Below, piece after piece: positions 8,204-15,533 of a DNA stretch of 64,000 nucleotides. Every line of letters starts with the position of its first letter. The stretch's first letter is position 1. The translations under genes were made by a program, and so were the position numbers. The DNA comes from Roseateles_E cavernae (GTDB lineage: Bacteria > Pseudomonadota > Gammaproteobacteria > Burkholderiales > Burkholderiaceae_C): NCBI RefSeq assembly GCF_040187885.1, contig NZ_JBDPLH010000004.1:248001-312000 (forward strand), read 5' to 3'. The notes beneath the pieces are model-generated. The model did not search any database. It was not told the DNA's origin and saw only the letters and a program-made list of their open reading frames with translations.

Positions 8204-9193
8204 ATGCCGAATCCACGCCCCCTGAACTTCCGCACCCTCGATCTGAACCTGTTGCGGGTATTCGATGTGGTGATGGAGGAGCGCAATGTGACCCGGGCCG
8301 CCGCCCGGCTGGCCATCACCCAGCCGGCGGTCAGCAATGCGCTGCGCCGGCTGCGCGAGGCCACCAACGAGGAGCTGTTCATCCCGACCTCCTCGGGCAT
8401 GGTGCCGACCGAGCATGCCGAGGTGCTATGGCCTATTGTGCGCACCGCGCTGGGCCATCTGCAGCGCGCCTTCGAGCCCCAGGCCTTCGATCCCCGCGAG
8501 CCGGGCAGCGCCTTCACCCTGGCGATGGCCGACGCGACGGCCGCGCTGTTCGTGCCGGCGCTGGCCAAGCGCTTCCAGCGCGAGGGCATCCGGGTGGCGC
8601 TGCGCATCGTGCCGCTGACCTCGCGCGACCCGCGCGAGATGCTGGAGCAGGGGCGTGCCGATGTGGCGGTCGGTTTCTTCCCCGAGCTGCCGGGCCTGCT
8701 GGCGGCCCAGGGCGAGGCCGAACTGATACGGCTGGCGCCGCTGTATGCGACCGAGTACCTCTGCGTGATGCGCGGCGACCACCCGCTGGCCGCGCCGGGC
8801 GCGCTGACCCTCGATGCCTATTGCCGGGCCCAGCATCTGCGCGTCAGCTTCGCCGGCCGCGCGCGCGGCTTTGTCGACGACGCGCTGGCCCTGATCGGCC
8901 GCGAGCGCGAGGTCGTGATGACGGTCAATAGCTATTTCACCGCCGGCCTGACGGTGCGCCAGAGCGATCTGCTGACCGTGCTGCCCAGCAGCTTTGTGCC
9001 GGCCGCCGGCTTCTCACCCCAGCTGGCCAGCCGCGAGCTGCCCTTCGAGCTGGTCGGTATCGCGATCGGCCAGGTCTGGCATGCGCGCCACGAGCTGGAC
9101 CCGGGCCAGCGCTGGCTGCGCGAGCTGCTCACAGCGGCGGCGCAGGAGATTGCGCAGGCGGCGCCAGGCCCTGGCACAGGGCCTCGAATGTGA
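8204..9193 (+). CDS. LysR family transcriptional regulator
   Basis: 329-residue LysR-type regulator. The N-terminal winged helix reads FDVVMEERNVTRAAARLAITQ then PAVSNALRRLRE, the standard recognition helix. The remainder is the periplasmic-binding-protein-like effector domain. The sequence style (DLNLLRVFDVVMEERN) is that of the NodD/NahR/LinR subgroup that responds to aromatic or acyl inducers; the inducer here is unknown. It is divergent from the small gene at 7813-8055, 148 bases away. Its 3' end overlaps the convergent LysR gene by 65 bases. Confidence 0.9.
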   Translation: MPNPRPLNFRTLDLNLLRVFDVVMEERNVTRAAARLAITQPAVSNALRRLREATNEELFIPTSSGMVPTEHAEVLWPIVRTALGHLQRAFEPQAFDPREPGSAFTLAMADATAALFVPALAKRFQREGIRVALRIVPLTSRDPREMLEQGRADVAVGFFPELPGLLAAQGEAELIRLAPLYATEYLCVMRGDHPLAAPGALTLDAYCRAQHLRVSFAGRARGFVDDALALIGREREVVMTVNSYFTAGLTVRQSDLLTVLPSSFVPAAGFSPQLASRELPFELVGIAIGQVWHARHELDPGQRWLRELLTAAAQEIAQAAPGPGTGPRM

Positions 9194-10043
9194 GCTTGCA
9201 GGCCGGGCTGGCGCGCAGGTCCTCGTGCATCGCGACCCAGGTCTCCAGCACAAAAGACAGCTGATCGGGCAGCAGCCGCTGCAGCGCCGGCTCGCGCCGG
9301 GCCAGCGCCACCTGGCAGATGCCGATGCCGGCGCCGGCCCGTATCAGCGCCAGCTGGGCCAGATCGTTGTCGCTGCGCAGCCGGAACGCCTCGCGCTGCC
9401 AGGGGATGCCGACGCTTTTGCGGGCCGCGCGCACGAAGGGCGTCTCGACATCGAAACCGATCAGCCGGTGCCGGGCCAACTCGGCCAGCGAGCCCGGCCT
9501 GCCCTGGGCGTCCAGGTAGCGCGGATGGGCATGCAGGCCCAGCTCCACCGGGGCGACCCGGCGCGCGATCAGCTGGGCCTGCTGCGGCGCGGTCATGCGC
9601 ACCGCGATATCGGCCTCGCGCTGCAGCAGGTCCTGCAGCTGGTTGCTCAGCATCAGCTCGATGGTCAGCGCCGGATGCTGCGCCTGCAGCCGCGCCAGTA
9701 TCGGCGGCAGCACCTCGACGCCCATCACCTCGCTGGCCGTGATGCGCACCGTGCCCTGGATATGGCCTGCCTCGCCCTGGCTGGCCGCCGCGCGCTGCAG
9801 CGCCGCCGCATGGCTGCTCATCGCCTCGGCATGGGGCCGCAGCGCCAGCGCCGCCTCGGTGGGCTGCAGGCCCAGCTGCGAGCGGGTGAACAGCGGCAGA
9901 CCCAGGGCTTTTTCCAGCGCCTCGACATGCCGGCCGACGGTGGGCTGGGCGATGCCCAGCGCCCGTGCCGCGCCCGACAGCGAGCCCTGCTGCAGCACGC
10001 TCAGATAAGTCCGGTAAAGCTCCCAGCCAATCTCTTGATCCAT
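9129..10043 (-). CDS. LysR family transcriptional regulator
   Basis: 304-residue LysR regulator from the ATG at 10043 (the frame stays open to 10115, but those residues are not LysR-like). The helix-turn-helix reads LQQGSLSGAARALGIAQ followed by PTVGRHVEALEKALG. It is divergent from the NAD-dependent epimerase gene, and a palindrome (ATACAT-AA-ATGTAT) covers its start codon, a typical place for autoregulation. It probably controls the neighbouring epimerase gene. Its C-terminal 21 codons overlap the opposing LysR gene. Confidence 0.9.
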   Translation of the reverse strand: MDQEIGWELYRTYLSVLQQGSLSGAARALGIAQPTVGRHVEALEKALGLPLFTRSQLGLQPTEAALALRPHAEAMSSHAAALQRAAASQGEAGHIQGTVRITASEVMGVEVLPPILARLQAQHPALTIELMLSNQLQDLLQREADIAVRMTAPQQAQLIARRVAPVELGLHAHPRYLDAQGRPGSLAELARHRLIGFDVETPFVRAARKSVGIPWQREAFRLRSDNDLAQLALIRAGAGIGICQVALARREPALQRLLPDQLSFVLETWVAMHEDLRASPACKLTFEALCQGLAPPAQSPAPPL

Positions 10044-10055
10044 ACATAAATGTAT
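10042..10055. promoter_or_regulatory. putative LysR operator, ATAC-N6-GTAT palindrome
   Basis: ATACAT, AA, ATGTAT forms a perfect inverted repeat between the divergent LysR gene (starts at 10043) and the epimerase gene (10141). LysR proteins such as CbnR/CatR bind ATAC-N7-GTAT; here the spacing is 6. It overlaps the LysR start codon, consistent with autorepression and divergent control. Confidence 0.45.
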
Positions 10056-10140
10056 AGCTGCTCGCTTGTGTTCGCTAATTCCATTAAGGCGCCGGGCCGC
10101 CGAGACTGCGGCCATCGCAACAGGTTTTCAGGAGATGGAC

Positions 10141-11160
10141 ATGGCCAAGATCAGGAACGACAACACGGTGCTGGTGCTGGGTGCCAGCGGTGGCATCGGC
10201 GGCGAGCTGGCACGCCAGCTGCGCAACCGGGGCTGGCAGGTGCGGGCGCTGCAGCGTGGGGCGGCCCAGGCGACCGAGCAGCGCGATGGCATCACCTGGC
10301 TGCGCGGCGATGCGATGAAGCGCGAGGACGTGATGGCCGCCGCGCAGGGCTGCGCGGTGATCGTCCATGCGGTCAATCCGCCCGGCTACCGCCGCTGGGC
10401 CGAGCTGGTGCTGCCGATGCTGGACAACACCATCGCGGCCGCCCAGGCCCAGGGCGCCACCATCGTCCTGCCGGGCACGGTCTACAACTACGGCCCCGAC
10501 GCCTTCCCGCTGCTGGCCGAGGATGCACCGCAGCGGCCCGAGACTCGCAAGGGCGCGATCCGTGTCGAGCTGGAGCGGCGGCTGCAGGCGGCTGCCGAGG
10601 GTGGGCCTTGTCGCGTCATCATCGTGCGGGCCGGCGATTTCTTCGGTCCCAGGGTCGGCAACAGCTGGTTCGCGCAGGGGCTGGTCAAGCCGGGCCGTCC
10701 GGTCACGACCGTCAGTCTGCCGGGTGCTGCGGGTGTCGGTCACCAATGGTCCTATGTGCCCGATGTCGCGGCGACCATGGTCGAGCTGCTGCAGCGCCGC
10801 GCCGAGCTGCCGGCGTTCGCGAGCTTCCATATGGCCGGCCACTGGGATGGCGACGGCCGGCAGATGGGCGACGCGATCCGCGCGGCGGTGGTCCGGCACG
10901 GCGGCGCCGCACCCCGGCTGCGTGCCTTCCCCTGGTGGCTGGTCGCGCTGGCCACCCCCTTCGTCGGCTTTCTGCGCGAGCTGCGCGAGATACGCTATCT
11001 GTGGCGCCAGCCGGTGCGCATGAGCAACGCCCGACTGCTCGCGGTGCTGGGCCATGAGCCGCACACGCCGCTGGACCAGGCGGTCGAGGCCACGCTGGCG
11101 GGGCTGGGCTGCCTGGCCGCGCCGGCGGCGACGGCCAAGACGCTTTCGTCGGTGCGCTAG
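10141..11160 (+). CDS. NAD-dependent epimerase/dehydratase family protein
   Basis: 339-residue extended short-chain dehydrogenase. The Rossmann nucleotide-binding motif GASGGIGGELARQL lies near the N-terminus, and a catalytic YxxxP-like segment sits around GTVYNYGPDAFP. The start at 10141 is preferred over ATG 10135 because AGGAG lies 6 bases upstream. The C-terminal 60 residues (PWWLVALATPFVGFLRELRE) resemble sugar-nucleotide/steroid-type epimerases, but the substrate is unknown. The divergent LysR gene at 9129-10043 is the likely regulator. Confidence 0.8.
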   Translation: MAKIRNDNTVLVLGASGGIGGELARQLRNRGWQVRALQRGAAQATEQRDGITWLRGDAMKREDVMAAAQGCAVIVHAVNPPGYRRWAELVLPMLDNTIAAAQAQGATIVLPGTVYNYGPDAFPLLAEDAPQRPETRKGAIRVELERRLQAAAEGGPCRVIIVRAGDFFGPRVGNSWFAQGLVKPGRPVTTVSLPGAAGVGHQWSYVPDVAATMVELLQRRAELPAFASFHMAGHWDGDGRQMGDAIRAAVVRHGGAAPRLRAFPWWLVALATPFVGFLRELREIRYLWRQPVRMSNARLLAVLGHEPHTPLDQAVEATLAGLGCLAAPAATAKTLSSVR

Positions 11161-11259
11161 CCCGCTTCGTCCGACGCCGGCCGGGCCTGGTCGGATGGCG
11201 CCGGCCGAGCCGGCGGCCCTGGCTAGCATCGCGCGCTGGCCCACTCTCCGATCCTTCCG

Positions 11260-12597
11260 ATGTCACGCTACACCTTCCTTGTGTGCTCCTGGCTGGCGCT
11301 GGCCGGCGCGCAGGCCCAGACGCTGAGCGTCGAGATCATCGATCTGGGCGATCTGGGCAGCAGCGGCCTGCAGGCCTACAACCTGCAGGAGCGCGGCGAC
11401 ACCCGCGTGTTCGCCCGCTCGGCCGCCGGCTTCAAGAGCTCGCAGATCTATACGCAAAAGCGCGACGGGGAGCGCTGGCGGACCGCCGAGCCCCTGCCTT
11501 TTTCCGACCCGCGCTGGCGCGACTCCGACCCCCATCTGAGCGCCGACGGCAAGACCCTGAGCTTTGTCTCGGACCGGCCGACGCAAGGTGCCGGCGCTGC
11601 GCTGGGTCAGCTCGATCTGTACGAGGTCTCCCTGGTCGATGGCCGCTGGGCCGGTCCACCGATCCGGCTGGCCGAGGCCTGGCAGAGCCCGGCCTATGAG
11701 CTGGGCCCGGAGCGTTATGGCGAGCGCCTGTACTTCGCCTCCTACCGCGCCGGCGGGCCGGCCAAGCTGAGCGTTTATGCGGTCGAGCCCGGCAGCGCCG
11801 CGCCCCTGGCCCTGCCGGCGCCGATCAACGAGGGCGAGCTCAACAGCGACTTCAGCCTGACGCCGGACGGCCGCCATGCGCTGTGGTGGAGCCGACGCGC
11901 CGGCAGCGCGGGCGGCGATCTCTATCTGGCCGAGCGCGTCGGCGCCGGCTTCGGCCCGGCGCTGCGCCTGCCGGCGCCGATCAACGGGCCCGATTTCGAG
12001 TTCACCCCCTCGGTGAGCGCCGATGGCCAGTGGCTGCTGTTCGCCTCGACCCGGCCGCTGGCCGGCGGCGCGCCGGGTCTGGCCCATATGTACCGGGTCA
12101 GCTGGCCGGCGGTGCTGGCCGCGCTGGGCCCGGCCGCGCAGGTCCACAGCCAGGCCGTGCTGGATGCCCAGGTCGGCGCGCTATGGCGCGCTTTCGGCCA
12201 TGGCGCAGACCAGGGCGCCGATGTCGCTCGCATGAGCGCCTTGCTGCATCCGCAGGCCATGGTGTTCGGTCAGACCCTGCGCGCCGCCGCCACCGGGGCC
12301 CGGGCCTGGTCGGCCGCGGAATTTCTGGCGCTGCTGAAACCCCGGCCGGGGCCGGCCATGCATGAGTGCGAGATCCACCGTGAGCAGCGCCGCTACGGCG
12401 CCCATGCCCAGGTCTATAGCGTGGTCGAGACCCGCCGCGATCCGGCCCAGGCCCGGCCCGACTACAGCGGCGTCAACAGCATGCAGTGGCAGCTCGGCCC
12501 GGAAGGCTGGCAGCTGCTGTCGCTGCACTATGCGCTGGAGCTGCCCGGCCTGGCCCTGCCGGCCACCGAGCGGCGCAGCGGGCAGTGCCTGGACTGA
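11260..12597 (+). CDS. exported PD40 beta-propeller protein with C-terminal SnoaL-like domain
   Basis: 445 residues with a Sec signal peptide ending near AGAQAQ (residue 20). Residues about 60-300 contain repeated TolB-type PD40 blades (LSADGKTLSFVSDR, LTPDGRHALWWSR, VSADGQWLLFASTR). The last 140 residues look like an NTF2/SnoaL-type cone domain (text ARMSALLHPQAMVFGQ and WQLGPEGWQLLSLHY). Enzymatic activity cannot be assigned. It stands alone, 99 bases after the epimerase gene and convergent with the next gene nine bases away. Confidence 0.65.
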   Translation: MSRYTFLVCSWLALAGAQAQTLSVEIIDLGDLGSSGLQAYNLQERGDTRVFARSAAGFKSSQIYTQKRDGERWRTAEPLPFSDPRWRDSDPHLSADGKTLSFVSDRPTQGAGAALGQLDLYEVSLVDGRWAGPPIRLAEAWQSPAYELGPERYGERLYFASYRAGGPAKLSVYAVEPGSAAPLALPAPINEGELNSDFSLTPDGRHALWWSRRAGSAGGDLYLAERVGAGFGPALRLPAPINGPDFEFTPSVSADGQWLLFASTRPLAGGAPGLAHMYRVSWPAVLAALGPAAQVHSQAVLDAQVGALWRAFGHGADQGADVARMSALLHPQAMVFGQTLRAAATGARAWSAAEFLALLKPRPGPAMHECEIHREQRRYGAHAQVYSVVETRRDPAQARPDYSGVNSMQWQLGPEGWQLLSLHYALELPGLALPATERRSGQCLD

Positions 12598-12606
12598 ACC
12601 GCCGGC

Positions 12607-13500
12607 TCAGCCGCCGAGCTTGAGCCGCAGCTCGCTGATGCTCAGGCGCAGCGTCACGGTCGCTGGCTTGTCGGCCATGCTCTCCAGCCGGGATTCCTCA
12701 TAGGCCAGCAGGCCGCAGCCCGACAGGCGCAGGCTCAGCAGCACCTTCTTCATCGCCGCATCGAGCAGGTCGATGACGATGTCCAGATACTCCTCCTCGA
12801 GGATGCGGCCGTCGTCGATGATCTTCTGCACCCAGGCCAGCACCGCGTCGCGCGAGCGCGCCGAGAACTCCAGGGTCAGCTCGCCCAGATCGATGCGCTT
12901 ATAGCTGGGACGGGGAGGGCGGAAACTGCCGAAGCCGTCCTCGGCTGTCTTGCTCGTCACCGTCGGCAGCCCGACGCGGGTGATGAAGCTGGCGTCGAAG
13001 GGCAGGCCCGAGACGCGGAAGTTGGCCAGCGTCGGCCCCTTGCCGCGCGGACTGGCGGGCAGCCTGGCCGAGCCGTCCGGCTTCGCATAGACCACGCTGC
13101 CGGGCTGCCAGCTGATGCCGATGCCAAAGCGCTGCTTGGACGTCGCGTCCAGCATGGGCAGCCGCAGCTCGGTCAGCAGGCCCTCGCGCCATTCGACCCG
13201 GCGCTGCAGCATGCCGTTCTGGTCCAGCACCAGCGCGGCGCCGGCCAACTCGGCGGGCCTGTGCTCGGGCAGCGAGAGCGCCCAATCGAGCAGGGCCGGC
13301 GCCTGCAGCGGCTCGAACTCGGCCTGCATCGGCTCGATATGGGTGTTGTTGCCCAGCGCCGGCCGGCGGTCCGGGCCTATCGCTGCGACCACCGGTTCGA
13401 GCCGGTAGGCCGGCATTTGCAGGCTTTGCACCGGGCCGGCAATCTTGCCGTCGAGTTCGATTGCCAGCTGTGCGCTGTTGTAGCCGGGGCGAGTGGCCAT
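12607..13500 (-). CDS. uncharacterised protein (297 aa)
   Basis: I do not recognise this family with confidence. The ATG at 13500 has AGGGAG 7 bases upstream; an ATG six bases earlier is too close to that site. No signal peptide or membrane segment is seen. Alternating beta-rich stretches run through the protein, and the C-terminal third (residues about 200-297) is helical then strand-rich, ending in VTLRLSISELRLKLGG. The strand pattern and size bring phage tail-tube-like proteins to mind, but no tail cluster is nearby. It is transcribed in the same direction as two other envelope-related unknowns, 86 bases after them. Confidence 0.5.
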   Translation of the reverse strand: MATRPGYNSAQLAIELDGKIAGPVQSLQMPAYRLEPVVAAIGPDRRPALGNNTHIEPMQAEFEPLQAPALLDWALSLPEHRPAELAGAALVLDQNGMLQRRVEWREGLLTELRLPMLDATSKQRFGIGISWQPGSVVYAKPDGSARLPASPRGKGPTLANFRVSGLPFDASFITRVGLPTVTSKTAEDGFGSFRPPRPSYKRIDLGELTLEFSARSRDAVLAWVQKIIDDGRILEEEYLDIVIDLLDAAMKKVLLSLRLSGCGLLAYEESRLESMADKPATVTLRLSISELRLKLGG

Positions 13501-13586
13501 CTGCATGCTCCCTGTTGACCTGCTGGCGCGAGCATACGGAAGCGGCGTCGATTCGGCGAGCCCCAAACAGGGCTCATGCGGCCGTC

Positions 13587-14447
13587 TCAGGCTGCTGCGG
13601 CCAACTGCCGGAAGTCGTCTTCGTAGCTCTTCAGCGTCTGCTGCGCCCGGGCCCGCTGGGCCGGTGTCGTGGCGCTGTGCAGCCGCGCGAAGGTGCTGCA
13701 GCCCTCGCGGATCTGCGCCTGCTGGTAGCGCTGGTAGGCCGGGTCGGGCGAGACCATCACGCGCTGCAGCCAGGCCCGCAGCAGCGCGCGCGCCGGCTCG
13801 GGGGCGAGCTGCTCGGCCTTGATGCGGCGCAGCTGCTGCAGCAAATCCTGCTGGCGGCGCAGCCGCTCGGCATAGCTGCGCTGCGGATCGAACACCGCCG
13901 ACGCCAGCCCGGTGCGGATCGCGTTCTTCTGCGCCTCGTCCAGGCTGCCGTACAGCATCTCGCTGCGCGACAGCACCTGCTCGTAGCGCAGGCTCGCCAG
14001 CTGCTCGGCCGGAATGTCCACCCACTTCTGCTTCCACTCGAGATTGGCGGTGCTCTGCTTGCGCTCCAGATGCCTGAGCTGCTCGGCGCTCAGATCGCCG
14101 GCCAGCCACGCCAGCGTGTCCAGCGCCGGATCGGCCAGCTCGCCCAGCAGGCTGCGCCCCTGCTCGACGACGGCGCAGGCCTGCTCGGCCGTGATGGGCT
14201 CGGCCAGCAGGGGCCGCACGCGCTGCAGCAGCTCGGCATAGCGCGGCAGCTGCTCGCGCCGATGCCGCAGCTGCAGGCGTTGAAGGCTTTCGCGCACTTG
14301 TGGCGCCTGTTCGTCGTTGAAGTCCAGATAGCTGTCCAGGCGCCAGTACAGCAGCGTGGGCGCCTGGTTGTAAGCCAGCTTGACCGTGCTGCAGGCCTGC
14401 AGCAGCAGGGTGGCGAGCAGCAGGGCGAGGACACGCCAGCCCGGCAT
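13587..14447 (-). CDS. DUF6279 family lipoprotein
   Basis: 286-residue predicted lipoprotein: a hydrophobic signal followed by the lipobox LLQAC at about residues 15-19. The mature part starts STVKLAYNQAPTLLYWRLDSYLDF, characteristic of the DUF6279 family, and is almost entirely helical with many Arg/Gln residues. Function is unknown; family members are periplasmic or outer-membrane anchored. Its ATG lies directly after the TGA of the DUF3014 gene (TGAATG), so the two are co-translated. Confidence 0.8.
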   Translation of the reverse strand: MPGWRVLALLLATLLLQACSTVKLAYNQAPTLLYWRLDSYLDFNDEQAPQVRESLQRLQLRHRREQLPRYAELLQRVRPLLAEPITAEQACAVVEQGRSLLGELADPALDTLAWLAGDLSAEQLRHLERKQSTANLEWKQKWVDIPAEQLASLRYEQVLSRSEMLYGSLDEAQKNAIRTGLASAVFDPQRSYAERLRRQQDLLQQLRRIKAEQLAPEPARALLRAWLQRVMVSPDPAYQRYQQAQIREGCSTFARLHSATTPAQRARAQQTLKSYEDDFRQLAAAA

Positions 14448-15419
14448 TCAGCGCCCCAGCCGCAGCAGACCGGCGCGCAAGCTCTTGAGCTTGATCTTGA
14501 GCCGCGCCGCCTGAGCCGGGCCGATGCGCAGCATCATCTTCTGCCCGGTGCTCAGCGCTTCCAGTGCCGGATCGGCGATCTCGTAGCGCGGCGTGGTCGG
14601 CGTGCGCGCGGCGGCGGCCAGGGTCTCGGGACTGGCCGGCTTGACCCTGAGCGCGCTCTTTTGCAGCGGCGTGGCCAGCATCTGGTCAATCACCGCGATC
14701 AGCCTGTCATTGAAATAGCCCTCCGGATGGCCCAGCTCCACATAGGTCTGCTGCAGCAGCGGATACATGCGGGCATACAGCGAGAGCAGGCGGGCGTTGT
14801 CCGTGCGCTCGAACCAGCGCAGGAAGTCGGCATAGCGCTGGCTGTTGGCGGCGGCGATCACACGGCCGTCCTGAGGCTTGCGGGCAGGGCTCAGCCGCAG
14901 CTCGCCACGGGCCGGGCGCAGCAGCCATTGCGAGGTCGGCGGCTGCTTCTCGCCCAGCTTGTCGACGCTGGCGACGAAGCGGCGTGCCAGCGGCTCCGTG
15001 TAGAAGTAGCGAGCCAGCGTCTTCGGCCCCAAGGCCTTGGCCACCACGCTGTCCACCTCGTTGGGCAGGATGGGCGGCCGGCTGGTCTTGACGGCGACCC
15101 GGTGCCGGATCGCCGGGCTTGTCGTGGCGGCATTGCGCGAAGTGGGCGGGGGCGCGGCTTGGGTGGCGTCCGGGGTGTTCGCTGTCTTCGGTGCTGGGGC
15201 GCTTGTCGCAGCGGCCGGCGCCGGTGGCGCGGCGGGCGTCGTACCCGGCGTCGGCGGGTCGAGCGCAGGCCGGGCGGGCGCCGGGGTCACAAGCCCCGAA
15301 TCGCTGTTGCTGCCTGGCGTGGCGAGCGGGCGCTGGGTCAGCTGCCAGCCGACCAGGCCGAGCGCCAGCAAGCCCATCGCTGCACAGGCCAAGACCAGGT
15401 TCCGAGTGTTCAGCATCAT
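14448..15419 (-). CDS. DUF3014 domain protein, membrane-anchored
   Basis: 323 residues: one N-terminal membrane anchor (residues about 8-25), a Pro/Ala/Thr-rich linker to about residue 110, then the DUF3014 domain. Hallmark text is ARRFVASVDKLGEK, FERTDNARLLSLYARMYPL and GYFNDRLIAVIDQMLATP. The domain probably faces the periplasm. Function is unknown in the literature I know; co-transcription with the DUF6279 lipoprotein gene suggests a shared envelope role. Confidence 0.82.
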   Translation of the reverse strand: MMLNTRNLVLACAAMGLLALGLVGWQLTQRPLATPGSNSDSGLVTPAPARPALDPPTPGTTPAAPPAPAAATSAPAPKTANTPDATQAAPPPTSRNAATTSPAIRHRVAVKTSRPPILPNEVDSVVAKALGPKTLARYFYTEPLARRFVASVDKLGEKQPPTSQWLLRPARGELRLSPARKPQDGRVIAAANSQRYADFLRWFERTDNARLLSLYARMYPLLQQTYVELGHPEGYFNDRLIAVIDQMLATPLQKSALRVKPASPETLAAAARTPTTPRYEIADPALEALSTGQKMMLRIGPAQAARLKIKLKSLRAGLLRLGR

Positions 15420-15533
15420 GGATTCATGCCCCAGGTGGACGCGTCAGCGTCCGCGCAGGGCCGAAATTACCATGGCCGGGCGGCAGGAGGCCGGCGGGGC
15501 CGGCGCGGGTGTTGTTTGCGGCGCGATGCCGGC

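Noticed and set aside
12607..13500. Phage or contractile-injection tail-tube protein
   Set aside because: Only a loose strand pattern suggests it; no sheath, baseplate or other tail gene is nearby.
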